A stretch of 64,000 bases of DNA from Deefgea piscis (lineage in GTDB: Bacteria > Pseudomonadota > Gammaproteobacteria > Burkholderiales > Chitinibacteraceae): NCBI RefSeq assembly GCF_013284055.1, contig NZ_CP054143.1, positions 2,790,001-2,854,000 on the forward strand, read 5' to 3'. Of this stretch, positions 1 to 9,445 are shown in pieces (the first letter of the stretch is position 1; each line of letters opens with the position of its first letter). Position numbers and translations under genes: made by a program. The notes beneath the pieces were generated by a model that saw only the letters and a list, made by a program, of their open reading frames with translations, did no database searches and was not told where the DNA came from.

Positions 1-1
1 T

Positions 2-433
2 CGCTTGGCCAATACCTTGGATGCGATGTGGGGATATAAAACACCCCAATGGCAGCGCTTTGGCTGTTGTGCGGCGCGCATGGATGATGCGCTCAATTGG
101 ATTCCGGCGCGATTGTGTGCGCTATCTTACGCTTTGCTCGGGCAAACTCGATTGGCGTTCATGGCATGGCGACAGCAAGCGCCGCTGTGGGACAGCCCTA
201 ATGCCGGTCCGGTGATGGCCGCGGGCGCGGGCGCGCTGGGGATTCGCTTAGGCGGTGCTGCGCCTTATCATGGCCAAATTGAGCTGCGGCCTGAATTAGG
301 CTTTGGCCCGTTGGCTAGTGCGCCAGATATCACGCGTAGCATTCAGCTCATTCAAACCACGCTGGCATGTTGGCTGGGCGGGATGGTTTTGGTTTTATTC
401 TTTGCGATGGTGATTCATAGTGGCAGATTTTAA
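2..433 (+). CDS. cbiB: Adenosylcobinamide-phosphate synthase, C-terminal part (cut by window start)
   Basis: This membrane enzyme joins the aminopropanol (phosphate) arm to adenosylcobyric acid late in cobalamin synthesis. The visible part opens with the family's NTLDAMWGY segment, followed by the [12 protein letters not shown] stretch typical of CbiB/CobD. It ends in a hydrophobic helix ([15 protein letters not shown]) that should be the last membrane segment. The reading frame is already open at base 2, so about the first half lies outside the window. The first TTG seen (base 5) is inside the conserved domain and is not a start. The stop overlaps the GTG start of the next gene, so the two are probably translationally coupled. 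Confidence 0.9.
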   Translation, partial: RLANTLDAMWGYKTPQWQRFGCCAARMDDALNWIPARLCALSYALLGQTRLAFMAWRQQAPLWDSPNAGPVMAAGAGALGIRLGGAAPYHGQIELRPELGFGPLASAPDITRSIQLIQTTLACWLGGMVLVLFFAMVIHSGRF

Positions 434-1472
434 ACAGGGCAAGCCATGTCATGCGGCGCCACGGCATGGTGGTAATTTATTGGCAGTACAAGCGCGTTTT
501 GGTGGCGGTGACGCCGATTGGCTCGATTGCTCAACGGGGATTTCGCCTTATAGCTACCCTTTGCCCGCGATGCCCGAATCGGTCGCGCAGCGTTTGCCGC
601 AAATCAGCCCTGAGTTTGGGGCGGTGGTTAAAGGCTATTACGGCAGTGCCCAGTGTTTGCCGGTGGCGGGATCGCAAGCGGCAATTGTGGCTTTGCCGCA
701 GTTGCGCGCGCCTTGCCGCGTCGGCGTTTTGCGTTTGTCGTATGCCGAGCATGCTTGGCGTTGGCAGTTGGCAGGGCATACGGTGTGTTTACTGGCGCGA
801 GACGAGATCGATGCCGCGCTCGATACGCTGGACGTGCTGATTTTAGTCAATCCCAATAATCCTGATGGGCACTGTTGGACGGCGCAGCAATTATTGGCCA
901 TGCACGCCAGATTGGCCGCGCGTGGTGCTTGGTTAATTGTTGATGAGGCGTTTATTGATGTTGATGCCGCCGAGAGTGTGTGCCAAGCCGCGAGTCAGCC
1001 TCATCGCTCTGGCTTGATTGTTTTGCGTGGTATTGGCAAGTTTTTTGGTTTGGCAGGGCTGCGTTTGGGGCTGGTTTTTGCTGATCAAGCCATATTGGCG
1101 GCTTTGGCGCAAATTATCGGCCCATGGTCGGTGAGCGGCCCCGCATTATGGGCTGGGCAATTGGCCTTAGCGGATGTGGCGTGGCAGCAACTGCAAAAAA
1201 CGCGTTTGCAGCAAGTGGGCCAAGCGATGCGCGCGCAATTAATAACGCACGGTTTAATCCCAAGCAGCGAGCATCCGCTGATGCAGTTTTGCCTGGTCGA
1301 TCAGATTGATCAATGGGGGTATGCGCTGGCAGCCAATGGCATATATGCTCGGGTGTTTAATACCAAAGATGTTGGTGTGGATGCGCTGCGTTTTGGTGCG
1401 TTAACGCAGCAGCAACAGGCGCAGTTTGCGCAGCGTTTGGCGCGCGCCGCAGCGCAAATACAATCGACTTAG
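420..1472 (+). CDS. cobD: L-threonine-O-3-phosphate decarboxylase (cobalamin arm synthesis)
   Basis: A PLP-dependent class I aminotransferase-fold enzyme that supplies (R)-1-aminopropan-2-ol phosphate, the arm used by CbiB. Its neighbour is therefore the enzyme that consumes its product. The 350-residue protein shows the N-terminal HGGNL motif (about 16-20), the NPNNPDG segment (144-150), VDEAF (174-178) and the PLP lysine K207 in [15 protein letters not shown]. The GTG start at 420 overlaps cbiB by 14 bases and gives the expected N-terminus. It is called cobC in the Pseudomonas nomenclature. The family call is firm; the substrate is inferred from family and context. Confidence 0.92.
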   Translation: MADFKQGKPCHAAPRHGGNLLAVQARFGGGDADWLDCSTGISPYSYPLPAMPESVAQRLPQISPEFGAVVKGYYGSAQCLPVAGSQAAIVALPQLRAPCRVGVLRLSYAEHAWRWQLAGHTVCLLARDEIDAALDTLDVLILVNPNNPDGHCWTAQQLLAMHARLAARGAWLIVDEAFIDVDAAESVCQAASQPHRSGLIVLRGIGKFFGLAGLRLGLVFADQAILAALAQIIGPWSVSGPALWAGQLALADVAWQQLQKTRLQQVGQAMRAQLITHGLIPSSEHPLMQFCLVDQIDQWGYALAANGIYARVFNTKDVGVDALRFGALTQQQQAQFAQRLARAAAQIQST

Positions 1473-1480
1473 GATCAACC

Positions 1481-2269
1481 ATGCACGGCCCGCAAAGAAT
1501 TGCTTGTTTAAGTAGCGAAACCGTTGAAGTGCTGTATGCCTTGGGGCAACAGCATCGTATTGTCGGCATCTCGGCCTTTTCGCGCCACCCCGCTGGCGTG
1601 ACTAAAAATCACCCGATTATTTGCGGGTTTTCGAGTGCCAAAGTCGAAAAAATCTTGGCCGTTGAACCCGATTTGATTTTGGCGTATTCAAGCTTACAAG
1701 GTGAGATGGTCAAAGAGTGCGTTTTAGCGGGCTATGAAGTGCTGTTTTTTAATCAGCGCTCGATTGCTGGCATATTTAACATGATTCGCACCTTGGGCTT
1801 ATTGCTTGACTGTACTGAACGCGCCAATGCCTTAGTCGCCGAGTTAAGCGCGCAGATTGCTGCTGCCAAATTGGCGGCGACGCGCTTTGCGTGGCGTCCC
1901 AAAGTGTATTTCGAGGAATGGCATACACCGCTGTATACCGGTATTTGCTGGGTGTCGGAGCTGATCTCGATTGCCGGTGGCGACGATATTTTTGCCGAGA
2001 TTGCGCCTAAAGTGCGTGCTAAAGATCGCACCGTGACCCCTGAGCAAGTGATTGCGGGCGCACCAGATTTAATTCTGGGTAGTTGGTGTGGGCAAGCGTT
2101 TGCGCCGGAAACCGTAACCGCGAGGGCGGGCTGGGATGACATTGCTGCAGTAAAAAATCAGCAAGTATTTGAAATCAAAAGTGAAGATTTACTCGTTCCC
2201 GGCATCACGGCCATCACCCGTGGTTTGCCGCAGATTCAAGCGCATATTCGCCAGCTGTGCGAAAAGTAA
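1481..2269 (+). CDS. BtuF-like cobalamin-binding protein lacking a signal peptide
   Basis: A Peripla_BP_2-fold protein of 262 residues, of the type annotated as cobalamin-binding or ABC substrate-binding protein. Visible features are CLSSETVEVLYALG near the N-terminus, EPDLILAYSS and the FEEWHTPLYTGICWVSEL stretch. The ATG at 1481 follows an AGGAT-like ribosome site and the protein starts directly with the mature-type fold (MHGPQRIACLSS). No hydrophobic export signal is present, and no upstream in-frame extension would add one without running into cobD. It is therefore probably cytoplasmic, unlike the exported BtuF at 5007. Its role is unknown; intracellular corrinoid binding or hand-over is a guess from position. 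Confidence 0.8.
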   Translation: MHGPQRIACLSSETVEVLYALGQQHRIVGISAFSRHPAGVTKNHPIICGFSSAKVEKILAVEPDLILAYSSLQGEMVKECVLAGYEVLFFNQRSIAGIFNMIRTLGLLLDCTERANALVAELSAQIAAAKLAATRFAWRPKVYFEEWHTPLYTGICWVSELISIAGGDDIFAEIAPKVRAKDRTVTPEQVIAGAPDLILGSWCGQAFAPETVTARAGWDDIAAVKNQQVFEIKSEDLLVPGITAITRGLPQIQAHIRQLCEK

Positions 2270-2310
2270 ATCTTCGGTGTTGTATTTATTTGAGTTTAGG
2301 AGTTGTCAGT

Positions 2311-2913
2311 ATGAGTCAAGACCAAGCTAGAAACGAGCGCCACGCTGCGCGCATGGCGCGCAAAAAAGCCATTATCGACGCGCATATCGCCGAAGCCAAT
2401 ATCGACACCGGCATCATGATTTTGCTCACCGGCAACGGCAAAGGTAAATCATCGTCGGCGTTTGGTATGGTCGCGCGCGCCATTGGCCATGGGCTTAAAG
2501 TGGGCGTAGTGCAATTTATTAAAAACCGCACCGACACTGGCGAAGAAGCCTTTTTGGGCCAGCACTGCGAATGGCATGTGATGGGCGATGGATTTACGTG
2601 GGAAACGCAAAATTTTGATGCCGACAAAGCCCGCTCAGAAACCGCTTGGGCAATGGCGGCCAAAATGCTGAACGATCCAAGCTACGACGTGGTGGTGCTT
2701 GACGAGCTGACGTACTGCTTATCTTACAAATACCTCGATAAAGATATCGTATTGCGCGACCTAGAATCACGCCCCGAGATGCAACACGTCGTCGTCACCG
2801 GCCGCGCCGCGATTACTGAATTGCATGAAATCGCCGATACCGTCACGGTGTTGGCGGATGAAAAGCATGCGTATAAGTCTGGTATCAGAGCGCAAAAGGG
2901 GTTGGAGTGGTAA
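2311..2913 (+). CDS. cobO: Cob(I)yrinic acid a,c-diamide / corrinoid adenosyltransferase
   Basis: A CobA/CobO/BtuR-type P-loop enzyme that transfers the 5'-deoxyadenosyl group of ATP to the cobalt of corrinoids. The P-loop reads GNGKGKSS at residues 41-48 and is followed by the conserved VGVVQFIK stretch. The VVVLDELTY segment is the Walker B-like strand, and the C-terminal GIRAQKGLEW matches family ends. The start is placed at ATG 2311 because GGAG lies just upstream; a longer reading from 2257 would overlap the preceding gene and add a non-conserved leader. The enzyme fits the surrounding B12 genes. Confidence 0.93.
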   Translation: MSQDQARNERHAARMARKKAIIDAHIAEANIDTGIMILLTGNGKGKSSSAFGMVARAIGHGLKVGVVQFIKNRTDTGEEAFLGQHCEWHVMGDGFTWETQNFDADKARSETAWAMAAKMLNDPSYDVVVLDELTYCLSYKYLDKDIVLRDLESRPEMQHVVVTGRAAITELHEIADTVTVLADEKHAYKSGIRAQKGLEW

Positions 2914-2977
2914 TCGCCCCTGCGATGGGTGTTTAAGGCTAGGCTGCTCATGTTTTCTTGATGTCAAAAAAAACAAG

Positions 2978-3083
2978 GTAGGGTGTCAATGAGCAACGCG
3001 AATTGCACCGTTGCACCGTATGAGGCTGCGCCCAACGAGCAATTGCTTCGCGGCGCAATTCGCTACGCTCATTGACACCCTAC
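2978..3083. repeat. Long imperfect palindrome with GTAGGG ends (REP/MITE-like)
   Basis: A 29-bp left arm (2978-3006) begins GTAGGGTGTCAATGAGC. It is repeated in inverted orientation at 3055-3083, ending GCTCATTGACACCCTAC, with 27 of 29 positions matching. The 48-bp centre contains further CAATTGC/GCGAAT-type words. The element fills the gap between cobO and the thioesterase gene. A 5' GTAG is typical of REP sequences mobilised by RAYT transposases; membership of that class is inferred. Confidence 0.75.
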
Positions 3084-3123
3084 GATGATTGCTATTTACG
3101 CGTTATCTGCATTGGAATTTGTC

Positions 3124-3570
3124 ATGAGTGAGTTAGCTCCGCTACTAGAAAAAACGCTACACGAAGAAATCCCGTTAACGCGTGAAATTGGTATACAGGT
3201 TGTTCATGCTACGACTCAGCGAGTGCAACTTAGTGCGCCACTCTCGCCGAACATCAATCATAAATGCACCGCATTTGGCGGTAGCTTGTATGCCGTTGCG
3301 GTGTTGGCAGGCTGGAGTATGGTGTTTGCACAATTGCATGCTGCAGGCATTCACGCGCATATCGTGATTCAAGACGCCAAGATTGATTATTTATTGCCCG
3401 TGGTTGAAACAATTAACGCTGAATGCCGCGTGAATGGCGAGACTGATTTTGCGCATTGCTTGAAATTACTGGCCCGTAAAGGGCGAGGGCGGATAGAACT
3501 ACCCGTGCAAATCATTACCGCGCAGGGCATAGCAGTGCGGTTTATTGGCAACTATGTGATTCACACCTAG
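3124..3570 (+). CDS. Putative thioesterase (YiiD C-terminal-like domain)
   Basis: A small hot-dog-fold protein of 148 residues resembling the YiiD C-terminal thioesterase family. It shows NHKCTAFGGSLYAVAVLAGWSMV near residues 50-70, the segment that holds the helix and substrate pocket in these proteins, and a TINAECRVNG strand. ATG 3124 is chosen over the upstream ATG at 3085 because the extra 13 residues lie next to the palindromic repeat and are not domain-like. The gene sits inside the cobalamin cluster, but nothing in its sequence links it to B12. The substrate is unknown. Confidence 0.7.
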   Translation: MSELAPLLEKTLHEEIPLTREIGIQVVHATTQRVQLSAPLSPNINHKCTAFGGSLYAVAVLAGWSMVFAQLHAAGIHAHIVIQDAKIDYLLPVVETINAECRVNGETDFAHCLKLLARKGRGRIELPVQIITAQGIAVRFIGNYVIHT

Positions 3571-3583
3571 GTATTCACTTTTT

Positions 3584-4870
3584 ATGAGTTCATCTGCTGT
3601 TTTATTGATCGCCGCCCCATCCTCAGGCTCTGGCAAAACTACCATCACCGCTGGCTTGGCTTGGCTGTATCGGCGGCAAGGTTTGCGCGTAAAGGTTTTT
3701 AAATGCGGGCCGGATTTTCTCGATCCCTTGCTGCTGGGTTTTGCCAGCGGTGCGCCGGTGGATAATCTCGATTTATGGCTGGTGGGTGAAGATTTGTGCC
3801 GGCAAATGCTGGCACAAGCGGCGCGCGATTTTGATGTGATTTTGATCGAGTCGGTGATGGGCTTGTTTGACGGTGAGCCAAGTGCCGCCGATTTGGCGGT
3901 GCAGTTTGGCTTGCCGGTGTTGGCGGTGATCGACGCGGGCGCAATGGCGCAGACCTTTGGTGCGCTGGCGTTTGGTTTAGCGCATTACCGCGCGGATTTA
4001 CCGTTTTTTGGTGTATTGGCCAATAAAGTGGCGGGTGAGCGCCACGCGCAGATGTTGCAAGAATCAGTGCCGTCTGCGCACTGGCAAGGCTGGATTGGGC
4101 GCGTTGCGCCGCTACCTGAGCGGCATTTGGGTTTGGCGCTGCCAGCAGAAATTCCCGATTTAGCCGAGAAGCTCGATGCACTGGCCGATGTGCTAGCGGC
4201 GCAGCCGATTGGTAACGCGCCAAACTTGCCAACAATTGAATTTGCCGCGCCGATTGCCAGCGAAATCGCGCCATTGCTGGCGGGGCAACGGATTGCGATT
4301 GCCCGCGATGCGGCGTTTTGTTTTATTTATCCAGCTAATTTAGCGTGTTTGACGGCTTTGGGGGCGGAACTACAGTTTTTCTCCCCGCTGGCGCACGAGG
4401 CTTTACCCGCTTGCGACGCCGTGTGGTTGCCCGGTGGTTACCCCGAGTTGCACGCGGCACAACTGGCCGCGCACCCGACGATACGCGCTGCGCTGGCGCA
4501 GCATGTGGCCGAGGACAAACCCATCTGGGCCGAATGCGGCGGCATGATTGCAATATGCGAATCGCTGACTTTACTCGATGGCACGATGCAGGCGATGTGG
4601 GGCGTGTTGCCTGCACAGGTGAGTATGCAAACCCGCTTAGCCGCGCTTGGGCCGCAAAGTTTTGACGTGGGGTCGGGGGCGCTGCGTGGGCATACGTTTC
4701 ATTATTCAACATTGCAGACGCAGCTTGAGCCTATAGGGTATGGTTCGCCATGCCGCTTAGGGTCAAGTGCTGAGGCCATATACCGACAAGGTAGTTTGCA
4801 GGCTTCGTATTTGCATGCGTGGTTTATGAGTAGTCCAATCGCGACGGCGGCGTTATTTGGCGCGGTTTGA
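3584..4870 (+). CDS. cbiA: Cobyrinic acid a,c-diamide synthase
   Basis: Amidates the a and c side chains of the corrin ring using glutamine and ATP. The N-terminal half is a dethiobiotin-synthetase-like ATPase domain with APSSGSGKT at residues 11-19 and the KCGPDFLDP segment. The C-terminal half is a class I glutamine amidotransferase with the WLPGGYPELH turn and the nucleophile C318 in WAECGGM. The length (428) is usual for CbiA/CobB. The ATG at 3584 lies 13 bases after the thioesterase stop. Its presence suggests that at least the late corrin-ring modifications are made, in addition to uptake. Confidence 0.93.
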   Translation: MSSSAVLLIAAPSSGSGKTTITAGLAWLYRRQGLRVKVFKCGPDFLDPLLLGFASGAPVDNLDLWLVGEDLCRQMLAQAARDFDVILIESVMGLFDGEPSAADLAVQFGLPVLAVIDAGAMAQTFGALAFGLAHYRADLPFFGVLANKVAGERHAQMLQESVPSAHWQGWIGRVAPLPERHLGLALPAEIPDLAEKLDALADVLAAQPIGNAPNLPTIEFAAPIASEIAPLLAGQRIAIARDAAFCFIYPANLACLTALGAELQFFSPLAHEALPACDAVWLPGGYPELHAAQLAAHPTIRAALAQHVAEDKPIWAECGGMIAICESLTLLDGTMQAMWGVLPAQVSMQTRLAALGPQSFDVGSGALRGHTFHYSTLQTQLEPIGYGSPCRLGSSAEAIYRQGSLQASYLHAWFMSSPIATAALFGAV

Positions 4871-5006
4871 TGGACTGGTTTGATCGAAGGTTTGGGTGAT
4901 GGTCAGCGTGGGTCAACTGGCGTTGATCGTTGGTGCTTTGACGTCAGCATGACGTCGCGCCGCGGTATTACAAATTGGCATCATGATTGGAATGTTGGAA
5001 TTAAAT

Positions 5007-5894
5007 ATGAGCTTTAAATTTAAATTGGCCGTGATGGTCGTGAGTGCTTCGCTGGTGACTGGGGCAGTGAGCGCGGCAGTGAGTGTGCAAGATGATTTGG
5101 GTGTGACGGTGACGCTAGCCAAACCCGCTGCGCGCATTATTAGTTTAGCGCCGCATGCGACTGAAGATTTGTTTGCCATTGGCGCGGGCGACTTGATTGT
5201 CGGCGCGGTTAATTACAGTGATTATCCGGCCAAAGCCAAAGAAATTGAGCGCATTGGTGGGTATAACGGTTTTGATTTAGAGCGCATTCGGGCGCTGAAA
5301 CCGGATTTAATTATTGCTTGGGGTAGCGGCAATCCACAGCGCCAGCTTGATCAAATTAAGCAACTAGGGATTCCGGTTTTTACGACGTTTTCTAAAAAAA
5401 TGGCCGATATCCCAACGGTGCTGGAGCGCTTAGGGGTATTAACCCAGCAAACAGCGGGTGCGGCCAAGGCGGCGAAACACTATCGCGAGCAATTGGCGCG
5501 GTTAGAAAAAACTTACTCTGGCCGAGCGCCAGTGCGGGTGTTTTATCAGATTTGGGATCGGCCTTTAATGACGATCAATAACACCCAGATTATTTCGGAT
5601 GTGATGCGCTTGTGTGGTGCGGTGAATGTGTTTGGCCATTTGCCAGAATTAACCCCCAAAGTGGATGTCGAGGCGGTGTTGGTGGCCAATCCAGATGCGA
5701 TTATGACCAGCGGCGAGCCGGGAGTGAAGGGCGACGTGTTAGCCAGTTGGCAGCGCTGGAAAAACCTAAAAGCGGCGCAAAATAAGCAGTTTTATGTGCT
5801 ACCCAAAGACATCATTAGCCGTATGGGGCCACGCTTAGTCGATGGCGCGCAAGCGATGTGTGAAGCGGTAGAGCAAGTTCGACAAGTTAAATAA
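5007..5894 (+). CDS. btuF: Periplasmic vitamin B12-binding protein
   Basis: Substrate-binding component of the BtuCDF cobalamin ABC importer. The protein begins with a clear signal peptide (MSFKFKLAVMVVSASLVTGAVSA, likely cut near residue 23). It continues as a Peripla_BP_2 fold with RIISLAPHATEDLFAIGAGD, GGYNGFDLERIRALKPDLIIAWGSG and a C-terminal MGPRLVDG stretch. ATG 5007 is preferred because TTGGAA sits at good spacing; ATG 4983 and 4992 are in-frame alternatives. The gene is followed by btuC after 34 bases. No lipobox cysteine is seen, so it should be soluble in the periplasm. Confidence 0.9.
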   Translation: MSFKFKLAVMVVSASLVTGAVSAAVSVQDDLGVTVTLAKPAARIISLAPHATEDLFAIGAGDLIVGAVNYSDYPAKAKEIERIGGYNGFDLERIRALKPDLIIAWGSGNPQRQLDQIKQLGIPVFTTFSKKMADIPTVLERLGVLTQQTAGAAKAAKHYREQLARLEKTYSGRAPVRVFYQIWDRPLMTINNTQIISDVMRLCGAVNVFGHLPELTPKVDVEAVLVANPDAIMTSGEPGVKGDVLASWQRWKNLKAAQNKQFYVLPKDIISRMGPRLVDGAQAMCEAVEQVRQVK

Positions 5895-5928
5895 TGCGCG
5901 GTCATACAGACGTTGCTGGGGGAAAAAA

Positions 5929-6915
5929 ATGAATTTGGCGCGGTTAACGCCACAAAAAATGTTGCTGACGCTGAGCGTGTTATTGCTTGTGCTATTGCTG
6001 AGCGTGGCCATCAGTGTGTCAGTGGGCAGTACATCGCTGCGGCCATGGCAGTTTTGGTATGACAACGCCGAATCAGCGTTGGCGCGTGACGTGGTGCTTG
6101 AGCTGCGATTGCCGCGCACGCTGTCGGCGTTGGTGGTGGGCGGCTTGTTGGCTTTGGCGGGGACTTTGCAACAAGTACTGCTGCGTAACCCTTTGGCCGA
6201 CCCTTATATACTGGGTACTTCTGGCGGGGCCAGTGTCGGCGCGCTGTTGGCGCTATTACTCGGGGTGGGTACTTTGGGGGTGAATGCTGCCGCCGGTACG
6301 GGGGCACTATTGAGTATTTTGATTGTTTTTTTGCTGGCTGGGCGTGATCGCTCGAGTACGCAAACCCGATTATTGTTGACTGGGGTGGCGTTGGCGGCAT
6401 TTTGCGGCGCTTTGTCGTCTTTATTGCTGAGCATGGCGCCCGATGGTTTATTGCGCGGCATGATATTTTGGTTGATGGGTGATTTAGCGGGCGCGCATTG
6501 GCAATCGGGGGCGGCGGTGTTGTGTGTTTTATTGTTGCTGGTTTGGCCCTTGGCACGTGAGCTTAATATTATGGGCATGGCGGCCGAATCGGCGCATGCC
6601 TTGGGTTTAAATCACCAACGGCTGCGCTGGGTGCTGTATTTTGCCGCCGCTTTAGCCAGCGCTTTGGCGGTTACTACTGCTGGGATGATTGGCTTTGTCG
6701 GCTTGATTGTGCCGCATGCGCTGCGTTTAATCATTGGCCAAGATTTGCGCTTGTTATTGCCAGCGGCGACGTTGGCCGGCGGCATTGTTTTGCTGTGGGC
6801 CGATATCATCGCCCGCACTTTGATTGCACCGCAGCAGTTGCCAGTGGGTGTAGTGATGGCGCTATTGGGTGTGCCGGCGTTTTTGTATTTATTAAGTCGG
6901 CGGGCGGTGCGATGA
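5929..6915 (+). CDS. btuC: Vitamin B12 ABC importer, permease subunit (FecCD family)
   Basis: Inner-membrane permease of the cobalamin importer, 328 residues, mostly hydrophobic with about nine to ten membrane segments as in FecCD proteins. It shows LRLPRTLSALVVGGLLALAGTLQQVLLRNPLADPYILG-type sequence near residues 60-100 and the C-terminal GFVGLIVPHALRL coupling-helix region. The ATG is preceded by GGGGGAAA at good spacing. Its stop overlaps the btuD start as ATGA. The substrate is inferred from the neighbouring btuF and B12 synthesis genes; FecCD proteins also carry haem and siderophores. Confidence 0.9.
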   Translation: MNLARLTPQKMLLTLSVLLLVLLLSVAISVSVGSTSLRPWQFWYDNAESALARDVVLELRLPRTLSALVVGGLLALAGTLQQVLLRNPLADPYILGTSGGASVGALLALLLGVGTLGVNAAAGTGALLSILIVFLLAGRDRSSTQTRLLLTGVALAAFCGALSSLLLSMAPDGLLRGMIFWLMGDLAGAHWQSGAAVLCVLLLLVWPLARELNIMGMAAESAHALGLNHQRLRWVLYFAAALASALAVTTAGMIGFVGLIVPHALRLIIGQDLRLLLPAATLAGGIVLLWADIIARTLIAPQQLPVGVVMALLGVPAFLYLLSRRAVR

Positions 6916-7697
6916 GCGTTCAACCGACATCGATGCTGTTGCAGCATGTGAGCATTGCCCAAGCGGATCGCCGCTTAATTAGCGATTTGTCGTTACACAT
7001 TCAGCCGGGGGAAGTGTGGCTGGTGTTGGGTGAGAATGGCTGCGGTAAAAGTACTTTATTATCGGCAATGGCCGGCTGGCACGCGCTGGCCGCGGGCGAG
7101 ATTGCGCTGCAAGGGCGGCCTTGGGTCGATTGGCCGCATGGTGAGCGCGCTAAAATGCTGGCGTGGCAAACGCAGCAAGATGAATGCCCGTTCCCACTCA
7201 CCGTGCTGGAAAAAACCCTGACTGGCCGTCATCCGCATTTATCCCGTTTTGCTTGGGAAAGCGCTGCCGATGTGGCTTTGGCGCAAGCGCAATTGGCGCG
7301 GTTGGATTTGTCCTTGCTGGCTGCGCGTGATTTGGCGACTTTATCCGGCGGTGAGCGCCGCCGCGTGGCGTTGGCCACCGCCTTAACGCAAGATGCGCCG
7401 TTGTTATTACTCGATGAGCCGTTATCGCAACTTGATTTACGCCATCAACAGCAAGCGCTGCAGGTGCTGAGCGAAGAGCAGGCGAAGGGGCGCGCCATTG
7501 TGATGGTGACGCATGAGCCGAACCACGCGCATTTTTTTGCCGCTGAGCATTGCCGCGTCTTGCTGCTGTTTGGTGATGGTCGCTGGTTGGCGGGGCCGCG
7601 CGCGGAAGTGTTAACCGCGGATCATCTGACTGCGCTATACCATCACCCGATTGTTGAAATCACGACGCCAGATCGGGCGTGGTTTATCCCGCGTTAA
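6912..7697 (+). CDS. btuD: Vitamin B12 ABC importer, ATPase subunit
   Basis: ATP-binding cassette protein of 261 residues that powers BtuC. It has Walker A GENGCGKST (about residues 40-48), the Q-loop near WQTQQDECPFPLTV, the signature LSGGERRRV and Walker B LLLLDEPLSQLD, then the switch histidine in VTHEPNHAH. The ATG at 6912 overlaps the btuC stop by four bases, giving the usual coupled translation of permease and ATPase. With btuF and btuC it forms a complete importer. The outer-membrane receptor BtuB is not in the window. Confidence 0.92.
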   Translation: MSVQPTSMLLQHVSIAQADRRLISDLSLHIQPGEVWLVLGENGCGKSTLLSAMAGWHALAAGEIALQGRPWVDWPHGERAKMLAWQTQQDECPFPLTVLEKTLTGRHPHLSRFAWESAADVALAQAQLARLDLSLLAARDLATLSGGERRRVALATALTQDAPLLLLDEPLSQLDLRHQQQALQVLSEEQAKGRAIVMVTHEPNHAHFFAAEHCRVLLLFGDGRWLAGPRAEVLTADHLTALYHHPIVEITTPDRAWFIPR

Positions 7698-7834
7698 GAT
7701 TTTTTGAGTTTCTCTTTTGAATCAACCGTGCTGCTCACTACGTTGGGGCTTGCTTGTTTGGCGTGGCTTTGCGCTAGCCAATAGGCTAACAACGCAGGGT
7801 GCACCACGGTTTTTGCTGTTTATGATTGGATTTT

Positions 7835-9307
7835 ATGCCGACTTTAATGATACAAGGCTGCACCTCCGACGCCGGTAAATCAACGCTCACCGCCGCGCTG
7901 TGCCGCTTATTGCTGCGCCAAGGTATTTCGGTGGCCCCGTTTAAGCCACAAAATATGGCGCTCAATTCAGCAGTGACGCCCGATGGCGGTGAAATCGGCC
8001 GCGCGCAAGCGGTGCAAGCGTTTGCCTGTGGCTTGGCGCCGCATACTGATATGAATCCGGTGCTACTCAAGCCCTCGAGCGATTGCCGCGCGCAGGTGAT
8101 TATTCAAGGCAAATCGATTGGTAACCTCGATGCGGTGGATTATCACGCGTATAAAACCACCGCGCGCGCCGCGGTGTTTGAGTCTTGGCAGCGGCTGGCG
8201 GCGCAGTACGATTGGGTGTTGGTTGAAGGCGCAGGCAGCCCGGCGGAAGTGAATTTGCGCGCTGGTGACATTGCCAATATGGGCTTTGCCGAAGAAGCCG
8301 ATTGCCCAGTGTGGCTGGTGGCCGATATTGATCGCGGCGGGGTGTTTGCGCATTTTGTGGGGACTTTGGCGTGTCTGTCAGAGTCAGAGCAGGCGCGAAT
8401 TCAAGGTTTTATTATTAATCGCTTTCGCGGCGATATTGCGCTATTGCAGCCCGGTTGTGATTGGTTAGAGGCCAAAACCGGCAAGCCAGTGTTGGCGGTG
8501 GTGCCGTATTTACATGGTTTGGACATTGCCGCTGAAGACGCTGTGCCACGCACCGCGAGCGGTGTTGCTGGTGACTTTAAAATCGTCATTGCGACCTTGC
8601 CGCATATATCTAATCACACCGATTTTGATCCGCTGCGCCGAATCGCTGGGATTAACTGCCAATTTGCTAACCCGAATCAGCCTTTGCCGGCGTGCGATTT
8701 ATTGATTTTGCCTGGGAGTAAAAATACGCAGGGCGATTTGGCTTGGTTGCGCCAGCAAGGCTGGGATCAACAGATTGCCAGGCATTTACGCTACGGCGGT
8801 AAATTGATCGGCATCTGTGGTGGCTATCAAATGTTGGGTGAGCTTATTATTGATGAGGTAGGTATTGAATCGCAGCAATTGTCTAGTGCGGGGCTGGGGT
8901 ATATACCCATGGTGACAAAACTAGAGGCTGAGAAACAATTGCGCTTGGTGCAAGGGCAATTTATTGCGGATGGCTTTGTGGGAGCGGGCGCGCTGGCGGT
9001 GCAGGGTTATGAAATTCATGTTGGGCAAAGTACTTTGCGTGGGGATGGCTGGCAGGATTTGTTGCAATTGGATGATGGCCGTACCGAAGGGGTGATTTCT
9101 ACCGATGGGCAAATCATCGGTACGTATTTGCATGGTGTATTTGATCAATTTCCCGCGTTGACGGCGTTATTGGCTTGGGCCGGCTGGCAGGGGGCTATCG
9201 ATCAATTGCCTGATGCTGATGCGCAGCTTGATCGGGAAATAGACCGATTGGCCGACGCGCTCGATTTGGCGATGGATTGGCAGAAGGCCGCGTTGTTAGG
9301 TTTGTAG
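7835..9307 (+). CDS. cbiP: Cobyric acid synthase
   Basis: Carries out the four remaining amidations of the corrin side chains, forming adenosylcobyric acid, the substrate of CbiB. The N-terminal ATPase domain has the [10 protein letters not shown]-loop (residues 9-17) and KPQNMALNS. The glutamine amidotransferase domain has [10 protein letters not shown] and the nucleophile C328 in GICGGYQM, with the downstream GTYLHGVFD segment. ATG 7835 gives the family N-terminus MPTLMIQG; a TTG three codons upstream is less likely. It is also called cobQ. It lies 137 bases after btuD. Confidence 0.94.
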   Translation: MPTLMIQGCTSDAGKSTLTAALCRLLLRQGISVAPFKPQNMALNSAVTPDGGEIGRAQAVQAFACGLAPHTDMNPVLLKPSSDCRAQVIIQGKSIGNLDAVDYHAYKTTARAAVFESWQRLAAQYDWVLVEGAGSPAEVNLRAGDIANMGFAEEADCPVWLVADIDRGGVFAHFVGTLACLSESEQARIQGFIINRFRGDIALLQPGCDWLEAKTGKPVLAVVPYLHGLDIAAEDAVPRTASGVAGDFKIVIATLPHISNHTDFDPLRRIAGINCQFANPNQPLPACDLLILPGSKNTQGDLAWLRQQGWDQQIARHLRYGGKLIGICGGYQMLGELIIDEVGIESQQLSSAGLGYIPMVTKLEAEKQLRLVQGQFIADGFVGAGALAVQGYEIHVGQSTLRGDGWQDLLQLDDGRTEGVISTDGQIIGTYLHGVFDQFPALTALLAWAGWQGAIDQLPDADAQLDREIDRLADALDLAMDWQKAALLGL

Positions 9308-9445
9308 TGTTACGTGTAAGCTGATGATTTGTATTAATAAACTTTGTATTAAGTATTTGCTGTCTATAGTTTAAGCGATAGTAATCTATGAGTGGCGCAA
9401 GGGTTTGCGCTGTGATTGCTCCGGCTTAAATTGTGGAGGTTTGCA

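Noticed and set aside
4871-5006. Cobalamin riboswitch before btuF
   Set aside because: No B12-box-like sequence or convincing multi-helix structure is visible in this short gap. A riboswitch may lie before the operon start, outside the window.
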